A stretch of 64,000 nt of DNA from Nocardioides alcanivorans (GTDB taxonomy: Bacteria > Actinomycetota > Actinomycetes > Propionibacteriales > Nocardioidaceae): assembly GCF_021555175.1 (NCBI RefSeq), contig NZ_JAKGRW010000056.1, forward strand, positions 59,246 to 123,245, read 5' to 3'. Below, one piece after another: positions 51,547 to 60,393 of this stretch; positions within the stretch are counted from its first letter, which is position 1; each line of letters opens with the position of its first letter. Below the pieces are notes generated by a model. The model was given only the letters and a program-made list of their open reading frames with translations, made no database searches and had not been told where the DNA came from. The translations under genes were made by a program, and so were the position numbers.

Positions 51547-53551
51547 TCAGGTGGCGCCGCCCAGCGCCTCCAGCTCCCGGATGAAGCGGGGTGTCACGGT
51601 CAGGGCGTAGGTCTTCGTCAGATGGTTGGTGTCGCGATAGACGAGGATGTCGCGCCACACGGGGAACACTGGCGGCCCTTGCAGATGCGCTCGGACGGGC
51701 GGAGCAGGGTGACACCCTCGATGCCTTCCGCGGCGGCGACCTCCTGGGAGCTCCCGCGGGCGCGGAACGTGCACGGCTCGACGGCTGCCTCCTCCGCCAG
51801 GCACGTAGGGGGAGCGAAGGGTGCGATCGGGTTGTCGACGACGAGGAGCACCGGGATGCCTTCGTCCGTCAGCCTCGTGAGCACGCTGCGCAGGCCGGCG
51901 ATGGACTGATCGCGCGAGGTGGCGCCGTCGAGTCGGTCGCCGTCATCACCGACGACACGGCGGTTCGACCGGGTGGCGAAGGAGATGACCACGGCGTCGG
52001 GCCGTTCCTCGACGACGCGGTCGAGGATCATCTCGCGAAACTCGTCGCACTCGGTGAACGCGCGTTCGCGACTCGGAGCCCAGAGCGTCACGTCGGCGAC
52101 CGTGCATCCACTCTTGGTCCAGTTGTTGACCTGCCAGCCCAGCTGGTTCGCTGCCTTCTCGAGTGGCGGGAACATCACGACCGCGTGGCTGTCGCCGAGC
52201 AGTACCACTTGCTTGTCGGAGCCGACGTCGGCGAAGGCGCACTCGGGCATGTCGACCTCCTCGAAGCCCAGGTCGCATCCTGCTGTGCGCATGCTGATGT
52301 AGTCGCTGGACGCATCCTCAGGAGCAGGTCGCAAGGTGATCCGCTCGCCGTTCAGCCCCTCCACGGTCCGGGCGGGATCCTGCCCGAGCTGCGGCACCGC
52401 GATCGCCGCACACGAAGCGACGGCCACGAGTGCGGCGCCCATGCCGAGCGAGCGGATCTGCTTGGCCGTGAGGACGGGGAGGGCGCGGAGAGGAGTCTCG
52501 ACGTACTTGAACGAGATCAGGGCGGCGACGTAGGAGGCGACAACGAGGCCGACGGTGACCCACCAGCGATCCGTTCCGAACGCGGTGCCGCCGAGGATCA
52601 GGATCGGGAAGTGCCAGAGATACCAGGAGTAGGACAGGTCGCCGAAGTGCTGGAGCGGACGGATGCCCAACGCACGGCCGACCAACGTGTCCCCGGATCG
52701 GATCCCCGCGCCCAGCAGGAGGACGGAGCTCACCGTGGGCAGCAGGGCAGCGACACCGGGATAGGGGTGGCGCCGCCGGCCTCCTTGAGGCTCACCATCG
52801 ACCAAGCGAGGCCGGCGACACCGGCGAGGGCGAGGAGGTTGGCCGGTGTTCTCGCCAGCCGCGCCACCCAGGGCGCGGCGATGGCCAGCAGACAGCCGAG
52901 GCCGAGCTGCCAGGCGCGGGCGGGGGTGCCGAAGAAGGCGTAGGGCTGGTTGGCGCCGGTCTCCACGATGCACCACCACAGGGAGGCGATCACGATCACC
53001 GTCGTGACGCCTCCGAGTGCCAGCATGCGACGGCGACCTCGGACGAGAAGTACGACGGCGACCACGATCAGCGGCCAGAAGACGTAGAACTGCTCCTCGA
53101 CGCCGAGTGACCAGTAGTGCAGGACGGGGCTCGTCACCCGGTCCGTGGCCAGGTAGTCCGTGCTCTGCTGGGCGAACCGCCAGTTGGCCGAGAAGAGGGC
53201 AGCCCACGTCATGTCCTTGCTGACGTCGGGACGTTCGAGCGCCGGGGTGACGACGGCGACCGCGATCGCGGTGGCGACCAGCACCAACGTGGAGGCGGGC
53301 AGGATCCGCCGCGCTCGGCGGGCCCAGAAGTCACCCAGCGAAACTCGTCCGTTGCGGCCGAGTTCGGCGATCAGGAGGCTGGTGATGAGGAAGCCGGAGA
53401 TGACGAAGAACAGGTCGACCCCGACGAATCCTCCGTCGAGATGGGGTGTGCCGGCGTGGTAGGCGACCACGCTGATGACGGCCAGCGCACGCAGACCTTG
53501 GATGTCCCTGCGGTGGCGCAGCGGAGCCTGCGTGGCGACGGGCTGGTTCAT
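51547..53551 (-). CDS. Acyltransferase-3 / SGNH (OafA-like) membrane protein, two frameshifts
   Basis: O-acetyltransferase of about 668 residues modifying surface glycans. N-terminal acyltransferase-3 domain with some ten helices: RHRRDIQGLRALAVISVVAY, FVGVDLFFVISGFLITSLLI, FWARRARRILPASTLVLVAT, HYWSLGVEEQFYVFWPLI. The C-terminal SGNH domain has VVLLGDSHAVVMFPPLE and the catalytic DTNHLT. Two missing bases are inferred: in the four-G run 52764-52767 and in the four-G run 51661-51664 before PVWRDILVYRDTNHL. Without the second repair the protein would lose the catalytic Asp/His. ATG 53551 lies four bases from the pheA stop, so the genes are probably co-transcribed. Confidence 0.87.
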
Positions 53552-53555
53552 CCGG

Positions 53556-54407
53556 TCAGGAGAGGGCGGACTCGGCCCGCGCGGGGTGGGCCGGATAGAC
53601 GCCGAGGATGGTGAGCTCCGTGGTGAAGAACGTGAGCTCCTCGAGGGCACGGGCCAGGGCAGGCTCGTCGGGGTGGCCCTCGACGTCGGTGAGGAACACC
53701 GTCGCGGTGAACTCACCGTCGACCATGTAGGACTCGAGCTTGGTCATGTTGACGCCGTTGGTGGCGAACCCGCCCAAGGCCTTGTAGAGCGCGGCCGGAA
53801 GGTTGCGCACCCGGAAGACGAAGGTCGTCACGGTCGCACCGTTGTTGGGCGGCGGCACCTGCGCCTCGCGGGCGAGGAGGACGAAGCGCGTGGTGTTGTG
53901 CTCCTCGTCCTCGACGTTGCGAGCCAGCGGCACCAGGCCGTAGACCTCCCCGGCCAGTGGCGGCGCGAGGGCGGCCACGCTCTTGTCGCCGAACTCGGCC
54001 ACTTCCCGCGCCGAGCCCGCGGTGTCGCCGGCGATCACGGGCCGCAGACCGTATTCGGCGATGACCCGCCGGCACTGTCCGAGCGCGTGCACGTGACTGC
54101 GGACCGAGGTCAGGTCGTCGGGCGTCGCTCCGGGAAGCGCGAGGAGGTCGAAGTGGATGGGCAGGAAGAACTCGCCCACGATGTGGAGCCCCGACGTCGG
54201 CAGGAAATGGTGGATGTCGGCGACTCGTCCGGCGAGCGAGTTGTCGATCGGGATCATCGCCAGGTCGGCGTGCCCGTCCTGGACCGCGGCGAACGCGTCC
54301 TCGAAGGAGGCGCATGGCAGCGGCTCGAGGTCGGGTCGGACTTCACGGCAGGCGATGTCGGAGTTGGCTCCCGGCTCCCCTTGATAGGCGATCTTCCCAG
54401 TGCTCAC
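53556..54407 (-). CDS. pheA: Prephenate dehydratase
   Basis: Converts prephenate to phenylpyruvate in phenylalanine synthesis, 283 residues. The catalytic domain starts KIAYQGEPGANSDIACRE, has IPIDNSLAGRVADIHHFL and the conserved NTTRFVLLARE with the catalytic Thr. The C-terminal ACT domain (VFRVRNLPAALYKALGGFAT, NGVNMTKLESYMVDGEF) carries the ESR-type phenylalanine-binding region, here KLESYM. There is no fused chorismate mutase; that enzyme is encoded at 23024-23320. GTG 54407 is the start. Feedback control by phenylalanine through ACT is expected from the family. Confidence 0.95.
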   Translation of the reverse strand: MSTGKIAYQGEPGANSDIACREVRPDLEPLPCASFEDAFAAVQDGHADLAMIPIDNSLAGRVADIHHFLPTSGLHIVGEFFLPIHFDLLALPGATPDDLTSVRSHVHALGQCRRVIAEYGLRPVIAGDTAGSAREVAEFGDKSVAALAPPLAGEVYGLVPLARNVEDEEHNTTRFVLLAREAQVPPPNNGATVTTFVFRVRNLPAALYKALGGFATNGVNMTKLESYMVDGEFTATVFLTDVEGHPDEPALARALEELTFFTTELTILGVYPAHPARAESALS

Positions 54408-54513
54408 CGGACCATCGTCCCAGCCTTGGGGACCGGCGTCTCACGGGGGAGACGATGGGTACTCTCGAAAGAGGCGCAATCGGGCGCCCTTCTGTTCGAT
54501 CCGAGGTCTTCCG

Positions 54514-55584
54514 ATGTCCTTCCCCGCCCCTGTCACCGTCGTCTCCGGCTCCACCGATCCGGCGGCTCCACTGGTCGTGCTCTGCCACGGCATCAGCGAG
54601 GACGAGACGATGTTCGACCACGTCGTACCGCACCTCCCCGCGTCGGTGGCGGTGGTGAGGATGCGCGGTCCCGTGTCCGCCGGGCGTGGCTACAACTGGT
54701 TCGAGCGCCGTGAGGGTCGCATCTGGCAGCCATCGTTGGAGCAGGTCATGGACTGGTTCGAGGAATGGCTCGAATCCGTGGCCCCGGCTGGTCGTCCGGT
54801 CATCCCGATCGGCTTCAGTGCCGGCTCCGCCTTCGCCAGTGCGCTGCTGATCCGCCGCCCGGAGCGCTATGTGGGCGCAGGAGTCCTCGCCGGGGCCATC
54901 CCGATCAGCAACATGCCTGATGCCGCAGTGCCCGGACGGTTCATCGGCAAACGCGTCTTCCTTGCCATCAGCGAGCAGGACCGGATCATCCGCGAGGAGT
55001 ACACCCGCGACACCTGGGACTACCTGCTGCAGGAGTCCGCGGCCGCAGTCACGGCCCGCGTCGATCCCGGCGGACACGAGGTCACCGAAGCCACGGCGAA
55101 GGCTCTCGGCGTTTGGCTGGCCGGAGTCGTCTCGGCCCTGGAGCCCGCAACGGCAGGGCGCGCGACCCCCGAGTGGAGCGCACTCCCTCAAGGGCTGCCT
55201 CGCCGCCTCGGCAACCGCCCGCTCGTCACCTGGGCCCCGCCCCAGCAACAGTGGAGCGACCAGGCCCTGGATGCGGTCAATGACGAAGTGGCTGCCCGTG
55301 TCGCCTCCCTCCCCGGCGTGCGGCTCGTCGAGGTGGGTGACGACGTACGTGGCCAGGTCTCGGTGCGCGTCGACGGGGCCGAGTTCGCGCGACTCACCGC
55401 GCTGCACGACACCTCGGTGCGCGTCGTCCTGCCGCCAGCCCTGGCCCGGGACGTGGTGGTGCAGGGCTGGGGCCAGGTGCTTGCGACTCCGTCGCAGGCA
55501 CTCGTCCTGGTCTACGGTCCGCGGAGCAAGGGCGAGATCGACGTCGTCAGCGGCATCGTCGCGGAGGCGCACGCCCGGCGCTGA
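54514..55584 (+). CDS. Alpha/beta hydrolase fused to a DUF5519 (luciferase-like) domain
   Basis: 356 residues. Residues 1-210 are a carboxylesterase/phospholipase-type hydrolase: LVVLCHGISEDETMFDHVVP, nucleophile GFSAGSAFASALL, Asp in ISEQDRIIREEY and His in DPGGHEVTEA. Residues 220-356 match the DUF5519 family, first described beside luciferases: WSALPQGLPRRLGNRPLVTW, VAARVASLPGVRLVEVGDD, LTALHDTSVRVVLPPALARD, VVQGWGQVLATPSQALVLVYG, PRSKGEIDVV. I chose ATG 54514; the frame is open upstream without similarity. Partner function unknown; the DUF may bind a hydrophobic ligand. Confidence 0.82.
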   Translation: MSFPAPVTVVSGSTDPAAPLVVLCHGISEDETMFDHVVPHLPASVAVVRMRGPVSAGRGYNWFERREGRIWQPSLEQVMDWFEEWLESVAPAGRPVIPIGFSAGSAFASALLIRRPERYVGAGVLAGAIPISNMPDAAVPGRFIGKRVFLAISEQDRIIREEYTRDTWDYLLQESAAAVTARVDPGGHEVTEATAKALGVWLAGVVSALEPATAGRATPEWSALPQGLPRRLGNRPLVTWAPPQQQWSDQALDAVNDEVAARVASLPGVRLVEVGDDVRGQVSVRVDGAEFARLTALHDTSVRVVLPPALARDVVVQGWGQVLATPSQALVLVYGPRSKGEIDVVSGIVAEAHARR

Positions 55585-55588
55585 ATGG

Positions 55589-55646
55589 TTCGATGGAGTG
55601 GACCTGCTGTGATCCAGCGACAACGCAGCATTTTCACTCCAACGAA
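55589..55646. repeat. TTCGATGGAG hairpin element, copy 4
   Basis: TTCGATGGAGTGGA at 55589-55602 pairs with TTTCACTCCAACGAA at 55632-55646, with two mismatches. It lies between the convergent hydrolase and MerR genes, as copy 3 does between two convergent genes. Confidence 0.85.
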
Positions 55647-55662
55647 GTCGTACGTCGCAGCG

Positions 55663-56405
55663 TCAGGGAGTCTCCTCGCCCGTCAGTCGCGCGATGCGGC
55701 CGCCGATGGCCCTGGTCACCGCGGCCTCGTAGTGACTGACCAGTGCGGCGGTCGTGATCGGTTTGATCGTCTCCACGGCGCGCAGCAGGTCGCTCGGCTG
55801 GGCTCCGGAGGCGCGGAAGGCGGGCCAGACCTGCTCGTGGAAGAGCGCGTTGAGTGACTCGGCGATCGCGGTGGCGTGCTCGGTCATGATCGCCCGGGCC
55901 GCGAGGGCCGCCTGCAGCGGATAGCCGAACTGGATCAACGCCAAGCACGCGTCGAGGTGGGCCACGGTCACGTCGAAGTGGTCGTCGTCCTCACGCGGCC
56001 GGATCGCCTCCAAGGCGACCAGCACCTCGATCTCGTCGTCACTGAGCACCCGTCCGGCCCGTGCGTCGAGGTCGTCGCGGGTCATCGGCTCGGACTGCTC
56101 GGCAGTCCACGGTGCCAGCAGGGTGCGGTGCAACGAGATGCTCTCGGGAGTGGCGTCCGCCGGGACACGGGCGACGTACTTCTCGATCGCCGCGAGGGTG
56201 AAGCCGTGCGCCTGGAGCTCGCGGACCAGCTCGAGCCGGGCCACGTGAACCGGTGTGTAGAAGCCCTGGCGCCCCTTCTTCATGGGGGCGGCACGAGACC
56301 TCGGGTCGTGTAGAAGCGAACGTTGCGCACGCTCATCCCGACGTGGTCGCAGACCTCCTCGAGGGTGAGCAGGTCACCCTCGGCCAACTCGTCGCCAGTC
56401 GTCAT
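55663..56405 (-). CDS. MerR-family transcriptional regulator, frameshifted
   Basis: About 247 residues. The N-terminal winged HTH is LLTLEEVCDHVGMSVRNVRF, YTTRGLVPPP, then in another frame MKKGRQGFYTPVHVARLELV, RELQAHGFTLAAIEKYVARV. Joining the two needs one extra base in the five-C run (plus strand 56285-56289), which also removes the stop after PPP. The C-terminal domain is helical with a long DDDHFDVTVAHLDACLALIQ region and no metal-binding cysteines, so it is not a heavy-metal sensor. ATG 56405. It is divergent from fadA and has a 19-bp-spaced promoter between, the layout used by MerR activators. Confidence 0.85.
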
Positions 56406-56450
56406 CGCGGCCTCCTTCCCCCAGTTCCGTTGTGACTCACCACACACCCT

Positions 56451-56481
56451 TTGCCTTCACTGACAGTCATGGTGTCACAAT
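56451..56481 (+). promoter_or_regulatory. Candidate MerR-type promoter of fadA (19-bp spacer)
   Basis: TTGCCT (56451-56456) and CACAAT (56476-56481) could serve as -35 and -10 with an unusually long 19-bp spacer. The palindrome TGACAGTCA (56461-56469) lies at its centre. MerR activators untwist such promoters. Distance to the fadA ATG is 50 bases. Confidence 0.5.
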
Positions 56482-56531
56482 CGGAGGTGTGCGGTCGCCG
56501 CCGCACCCACGCAACGACTTCAAGGATGGTC

Positions 56532-57743
56532 ATGGCAGAAGCATTCGTGTACGACCACATTCGCACTCCACGGGGCAAGGGCAAGAGCTCCGGTTCCCTG
56601 CACGAGGTCAAGCCTGTCGACCTCGCTGTCGGGCTCATCGAGGAACTCTCGACCCGCAACCCGAGCCTCGACACGGAGCGCATCGACGACGTGGTGCTGG
56701 GCGTGGTCTCGCCCATCGGTGACCAGGGTGGCGACATCGCCAAGACGGCTGCGCTGAAGGCGGGCCTGCCTGAGACGACTGCCGGCGTACAACTCAACCG
56801 CTTCTGCGCCTCCGGCCTCGAGGCCGTCAACCAGGCCGCCTCCCGTGTGCGCGGCGGCTTCGAGGACCTGCTGATCGCCGGTGGCGTCGAGTCCATGAGC
56901 CGGGTGCCGATGGGCTCCGACGGCGGTGCCTGGGCAGCGGATCCCGACACCGCGCTGGCGACCGGCTTCGTGCCGCAGGGCATCGGCGCCGACCTCATCG
57001 CCACCCTCGAGGGGTGGAGCCGCGAGGACGTCGACGCCTTCGCTGCCCAGTCCAACCAGCGTGCTGCCGCCGCCTGGGAGGCCGGCTACTTCAAGGACGC
57101 CGTCGTGCCGGTCCGCGACCAGAACGGCCTGGTCATCCTCGACCACGACGAGTTGATCCGCCCCAGCACGACGGTGGAGAGCCTCAGCTCCCTCAAGCCT
57201 TCCTTCGCCCAGATCGGCGCCGACGCTGGTTTCGACGACGTGGCCCTGGAGAAGTACCACTGGGTCGAGAAGATCAACCACGTGCACCACGCCGGCAACT
57301 CCTCAGGCATTGTCGACGGCTCCGCCATGGTGCTCATCGGCTCCGAGCAGGTCGGCAAGGACCTCGGTCTCACGCCGCGGGCACGCATCGTCTCAGCCGC
57401 CGTCTCCGGTGCCGACCCGACGATCATGCTCACCGGACCGGCTCCGGCGGCCCGCAAGGCGCTCGCCAAGGCCGGCCTCGAGGTCAAGGACATCGACCTC
57501 TTCGAGATCAACGAGGCCTTCGCCGCGGTGGCCATGCGCTTCATGCGCGACCTGGGCATCACCGATGAGATCACCAACGTCAACGGGGGCGCGATCGCCA
57601 TGGGCCACCCGCTCGGTGCGACCGGCGCGATGATCCTCGGCACCCTCATCGACGAGCTCGACCGCCGTGGCCTCAAGCGGGGCCTCGCCACGCTCTGCGT
57701 CGGTGGCGGCATGGGCATCGCGACGATCGTCGAGTTGGTCTGA
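56532..57743 (+). CDS. fadA: Acetyl-CoA acyltransferase (thiolase)
   Basis: Thiolytic last step of fatty acid beta-oxidation, 403 residues. Nucleophile Cys92 in LNRFCASGLEAVNQAASR, the NEAFAAVAMRF loop, the general-base His in GGAIAMGHPLGATGAM and the second Cys in LATLCVGGGMGIA are all present. It starts MAEAFVYDHIRTPRGKG, the usual thiolase N-terminus. ATG 56532 is preferred to the nearby ATG 56526. The fadB-like gene follows 209 bases later in the same direction, so together they supply the full beta-oxidation cycle after acyl-CoA oxidation. Control by the divergent MerR gene is likely. Confidence 0.96.
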   Translation: MAEAFVYDHIRTPRGKGKSSGSLHEVKPVDLAVGLIEELSTRNPSLDTERIDDVVLGVVSPIGDQGGDIAKTAALKAGLPETTAGVQLNRFCASGLEAVNQAASRVRGGFEDLLIAGGVESMSRVPMGSDGGAWAADPDTALATGFVPQGIGADLIATLEGWSREDVDAFAAQSNQRAAAAWEAGYFKDAVVPVRDQNGLVILDHDELIRPSTTVESLSSLKPSFAQIGADAGFDDVALEKYHWVEKINHVHHAGNSSGIVDGSAMVLIGSEQVGKDLGLTPRARIVSAAVSGADPTIMLTGPAPAARKALAKAGLEVKDIDLFEINEAFAAVAMRFMRDLGITDEITNVNGGAIAMGHPLGATGAMILGTLIDELDRRGLKRGLATLCVGGGMGIATIVELV

Positions 57744-57952
57744 GCGGACTGGTCTGAGCGCAGCGAAGCCCAATCCGTGCTGGTCGAGCAAGCGATCGCG
57801 ACCGAGGGACGACGCCGCGAGGAGCGCGTTGAAGCCCGGTGAGCCGAGAGACCAACGTGGCTTCGACGGCCGCAACCACCGGAGTGGTTCCGACAGGCTC
57901 AGCCACCGACGAACCGACGTACACACAAAGACTTTGAACAAGGAAGACAGCC

Positions 57953-60163
57953 ATGACTGACACCCAGACCGCGGTCCGCTACGACCGGGATGCCGACGGC
58001 ATCGTCACCCTCACCCTCGACGACCCGACCGCCAGCGCCAACACGATGAACGAGCTCTACCAGAACTCGATGAACGCTGCCGTCGACCGGCTCTACGCCG
58101 AAGTCGACGACGTCGTCGGCGTCGTGATCGCTTCGGCGAAGAAGACGTTCTTCGCCGGCGGCAACCTCAAGAACATGGTCACCTCGACCAAGGACGACGC
58201 CCAGGCCGTCTTCGACATGGCCGAAGGTGTGAAGGCCGGCCTGCGTCGCTTGGAGCTCTACCCGCGCCCCGTCGTCGCCGCGATCAACGGCGCCGCGCTC
58301 GGCGGCGGCTTCGAGATCTGTCTCGCCGCCAACCGCCGCATCGCGTGGGACGACAACTCGGTGCAGCTGGGCCTGCCCGAGGCCTCCCTCGGACTGCTTC
58401 CCGGCGGCGGCGGCGTCACCCGCGTCGTCCGGCTGCTCGGTATCCAGAGCGGCCTGATGGACGTGCTCCTCCAGGGCCCGCGCTTCAAGCCGGCAGCTGC
58501 GCAGGCCAAGGGTCTCGTCGACGAGCTGGTCGGCTCGGTCGACGAGCTGGTGCCGGCAGCCAAGGCCTGGATCAAGGAGAACACCCAGGACGAGGACGCG
58601 ACCAAGACCGCTGCACTCAATCCTTGGGACCGCCCCGGTTACAAGATGCCCGGTGGTACGCCGAAGTCCCCGGCCCTGGCTGCGTTCCTCCCAGCCTTCC
58701 CCGCCCTGTTGCGCAAGCAGCTCAAGGGCGCCGACTTCCCGGCGCAGCGGGCGATCCTGTCGGCCGCCGTCGAGGGCGCCCAGGTCGACTTCGACACCGC
58801 GTCGCGCATCGAGTCGCGCTACCTGACCTCGCTCATCGTCAACCAGCAGTCGAAGAACATGATCCAGGCCTTCTTCTTCGACCTGCAGGCGATCGGCGCC
58901 GGCTCGCTGCGTCCTTCCGGACCGCCGAAGTACCGCGCCACCAAGGTCGGCGTGCTCGGCGCCGGCATGATGGGCGCCGGCATCGCCTACGTGTGCGCGC
59001 AGGCAGGCATGGAGGTCGTCCTCAAGGACGTCGAGCTGGCCAACGCGGAGAAGGGCAAGGCCTACAGCGAGGGCATCCTCACCAAGGCTGTCGCCAAGGG
59101 TCGCTCCACCGAGGAGAAGAAGGCCGCGCTGCTCGAGCGCATCACGCCCACCGCGGACCCGGCCGACCTCGCCGGCTGCGACCTCGTCATCGAGGCCGTC
59201 TTCGAGGACGTCGCGCTGAAGCAGAAGGTCTTCGCCGAGATCATCGAGCACGTCAACCCCGACGCGCTGCTCTGCTCCAACACCTCCACCCTGCCGATCA
59301 CCGAACTGGCCTCGGGTGTGAAGCGCCCGACCGACTTCATCGGCCTGCACTTCTTCTCACCGGTCGACAAGATGCCGCTGGTCGAGATCATCCGCGGCAA
59401 GGAGACCTCTGACGAGGCGCTCGCCCGGGCCTACGACGTGGTGCAGCAGATCCGCAAGACCCCCATCGTGGTCAACGACAGCCGCGGCTTCTACACCTCG
59501 CGGGTCATCGGCGTGCAGATCAACGAGGGGCTCGCCATGCTCGGCGAGGGCCAGCGGCCGATGTCGATCGAGCGGGCGGCCACCTCGGCCGGATTCCCGG
59601 TGGGTCCGTTGCAGATCAGCGACGAGCTCAACATGGAGCTGATGGCCAAGATCCGCAAGGCCACGGAGGATGCCGCTGCCCGCGATGGCATCGAGCTCGG
59701 GAGCGATCCGGCCGGTGACGTCGTCAAGAAGATGATCGAGATCGGTCGCCCCTCGCGACTCAAGGGCGCAGGCTTCTACGACTACGACGAGAACGGTCGT
59801 CGCGCCAACCTGTGGGAGGGCGTTGCCGAGACCTTCCCCGAGGCCGAGGTGCAGATCCCGATCCAGGACATGCGCGACCGGATGATGTTCGCCGAGGTGC
59901 TGGAGACCGCGAAGTGCTTCGAGGAGGGTGTGATCACCTCCTCCGTCGCCGCCAACATCGGCTCGATCATGGGCATCGGCTTCCCCGCCAACACGGGTGG
60001 CGCCGCGCAGTTCATGACCGGCTACGTCGGCGCCGACGGCGAGATCGGTCTCGACGCGTTCATCAAGCGTGCCGACGAGCTCGCCGAGCAGTACGGCGAC
60101 CGGTTCCGTCCGACCCAGTGGCTGCGGGATCGCGCTGCCTCCGGTGAGGGCCTGCCTGCCTGA
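57953..60163 (+). CDS. fadB: Bifunctional enoyl-CoA hydratase / 3-hydroxyacyl-CoA dehydrogenase
   Basis: Multifunctional beta-oxidation enzyme of 736 residues. The crotonase domain (1-230) has AKKTFFAGGNLKNMVT, oxyanion-hole GAALGGGFEICLAANRR and catalytic Glu in QLGLPEASLGLLPGGGG. The dehydrogenase domain starts near residue 330 with KVGVLGAGMMGAGIAYVCAQ (NAD site), then FEDVALKQKVFAEI, CSNTSTLPITELA and the catalytic His in GLHFFSPVDKMPLVEI. The C-terminal 3HCDH domains include NDSRGFYTSRVIG and PANTGGAAQFMTGY. It is intact and starts at ATG 57953 after AAGGAAGA. It pairs with fadA upstream. Confidence 0.96.
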   Translation: MTDTQTAVRYDRDADGIVTLTLDDPTASANTMNELYQNSMNAAVDRLYAEVDDVVGVVIASAKKTFFAGGNLKNMVTSTKDDAQAVFDMAEGVKAGLRRLELYPRPVVAAINGAALGGGFEICLAANRRIAWDDNSVQLGLPEASLGLLPGGGGVTRVVRLLGIQSGLMDVLLQGPRFKPAAAQAKGLVDELVGSVDELVPAAKAWIKENTQDEDATKTAALNPWDRPGYKMPGGTPKSPALAAFLPAFPALLRKQLKGADFPAQRAILSAAVEGAQVDFDTASRIESRYLTSLIVNQQSKNMIQAFFFDLQAIGAGSLRPSGPPKYRATKVGVLGAGMMGAGIAYVCAQAGMEVVLKDVELANAEKGKAYSEGILTKAVAKGRSTEEKKAALLERITPTADPADLAGCDLVIEAVFEDVALKQKVFAEIIEHVNPDALLCSNTSTLPITELASGVKRPTDFIGLHFFSPVDKMPLVEIIRGKETSDEALARAYDVVQQIRKTPIVVNDSRGFYTSRVIGVQINEGLAMLGEGQRPMSIERAATSAGFPVGPLQISDELNMELMAKIRKATEDAAARDGIELGSDPAGDVVKKMIEIGRPSRLKGAGFYDYDENGRRANLWEGVAETFPEAEVQIPIQDMRDRMMFAEVLETAKCFEEGVITSSVAANIGSIMGIGFPANTGGAAQFMTGYVGADGEIGLDAFIKRADELAEQYGDRFRPTQWLRDRAASGEGLPA

Positions 60164-60169
60164 GTCCGT

Positions 60170-60390
60170 TCCCCCTCGAAGGTCGAGCCTCGCCCCGTTG
60201 GTCGAGCCGTGCCCCGTTGGTCGAGCTTGTCGAGACCCGCTGATCGAGCCGTGCCCCGTTGGTCGAGCTTGTCGAGACCACGTTCCGCAAGCGGTCTCGA
60301 CAGGCTCGACCTCCGGGGGTCTCGACAGGCTCGACCAACGGGAGTGGCTCGACCTCCGGGAGTGGTTCGACCACCGGGTAGGTTGGGGCA
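60170..60390. repeat. Array of GGTCGAGC / GCTCGACC inverted repeats
   Basis: Contains CCCCGTTGGTCGAGC three times in direct orientation and GTCTCGACAGGCTCGACC twice in inverted orientation, as well as GGTCGAGCTTGTCGAGACC twice. The centre is an inverted pair (CGAGACCACGTTCCGCAAGC facing GGTCTCGACAGGC). It occupies the whole gap between the fadB-like gene and the SDR; a similar but degenerate stretch is at 57740-57905. Confidence 0.85.
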
Positions 60391-60393
60391 GCC

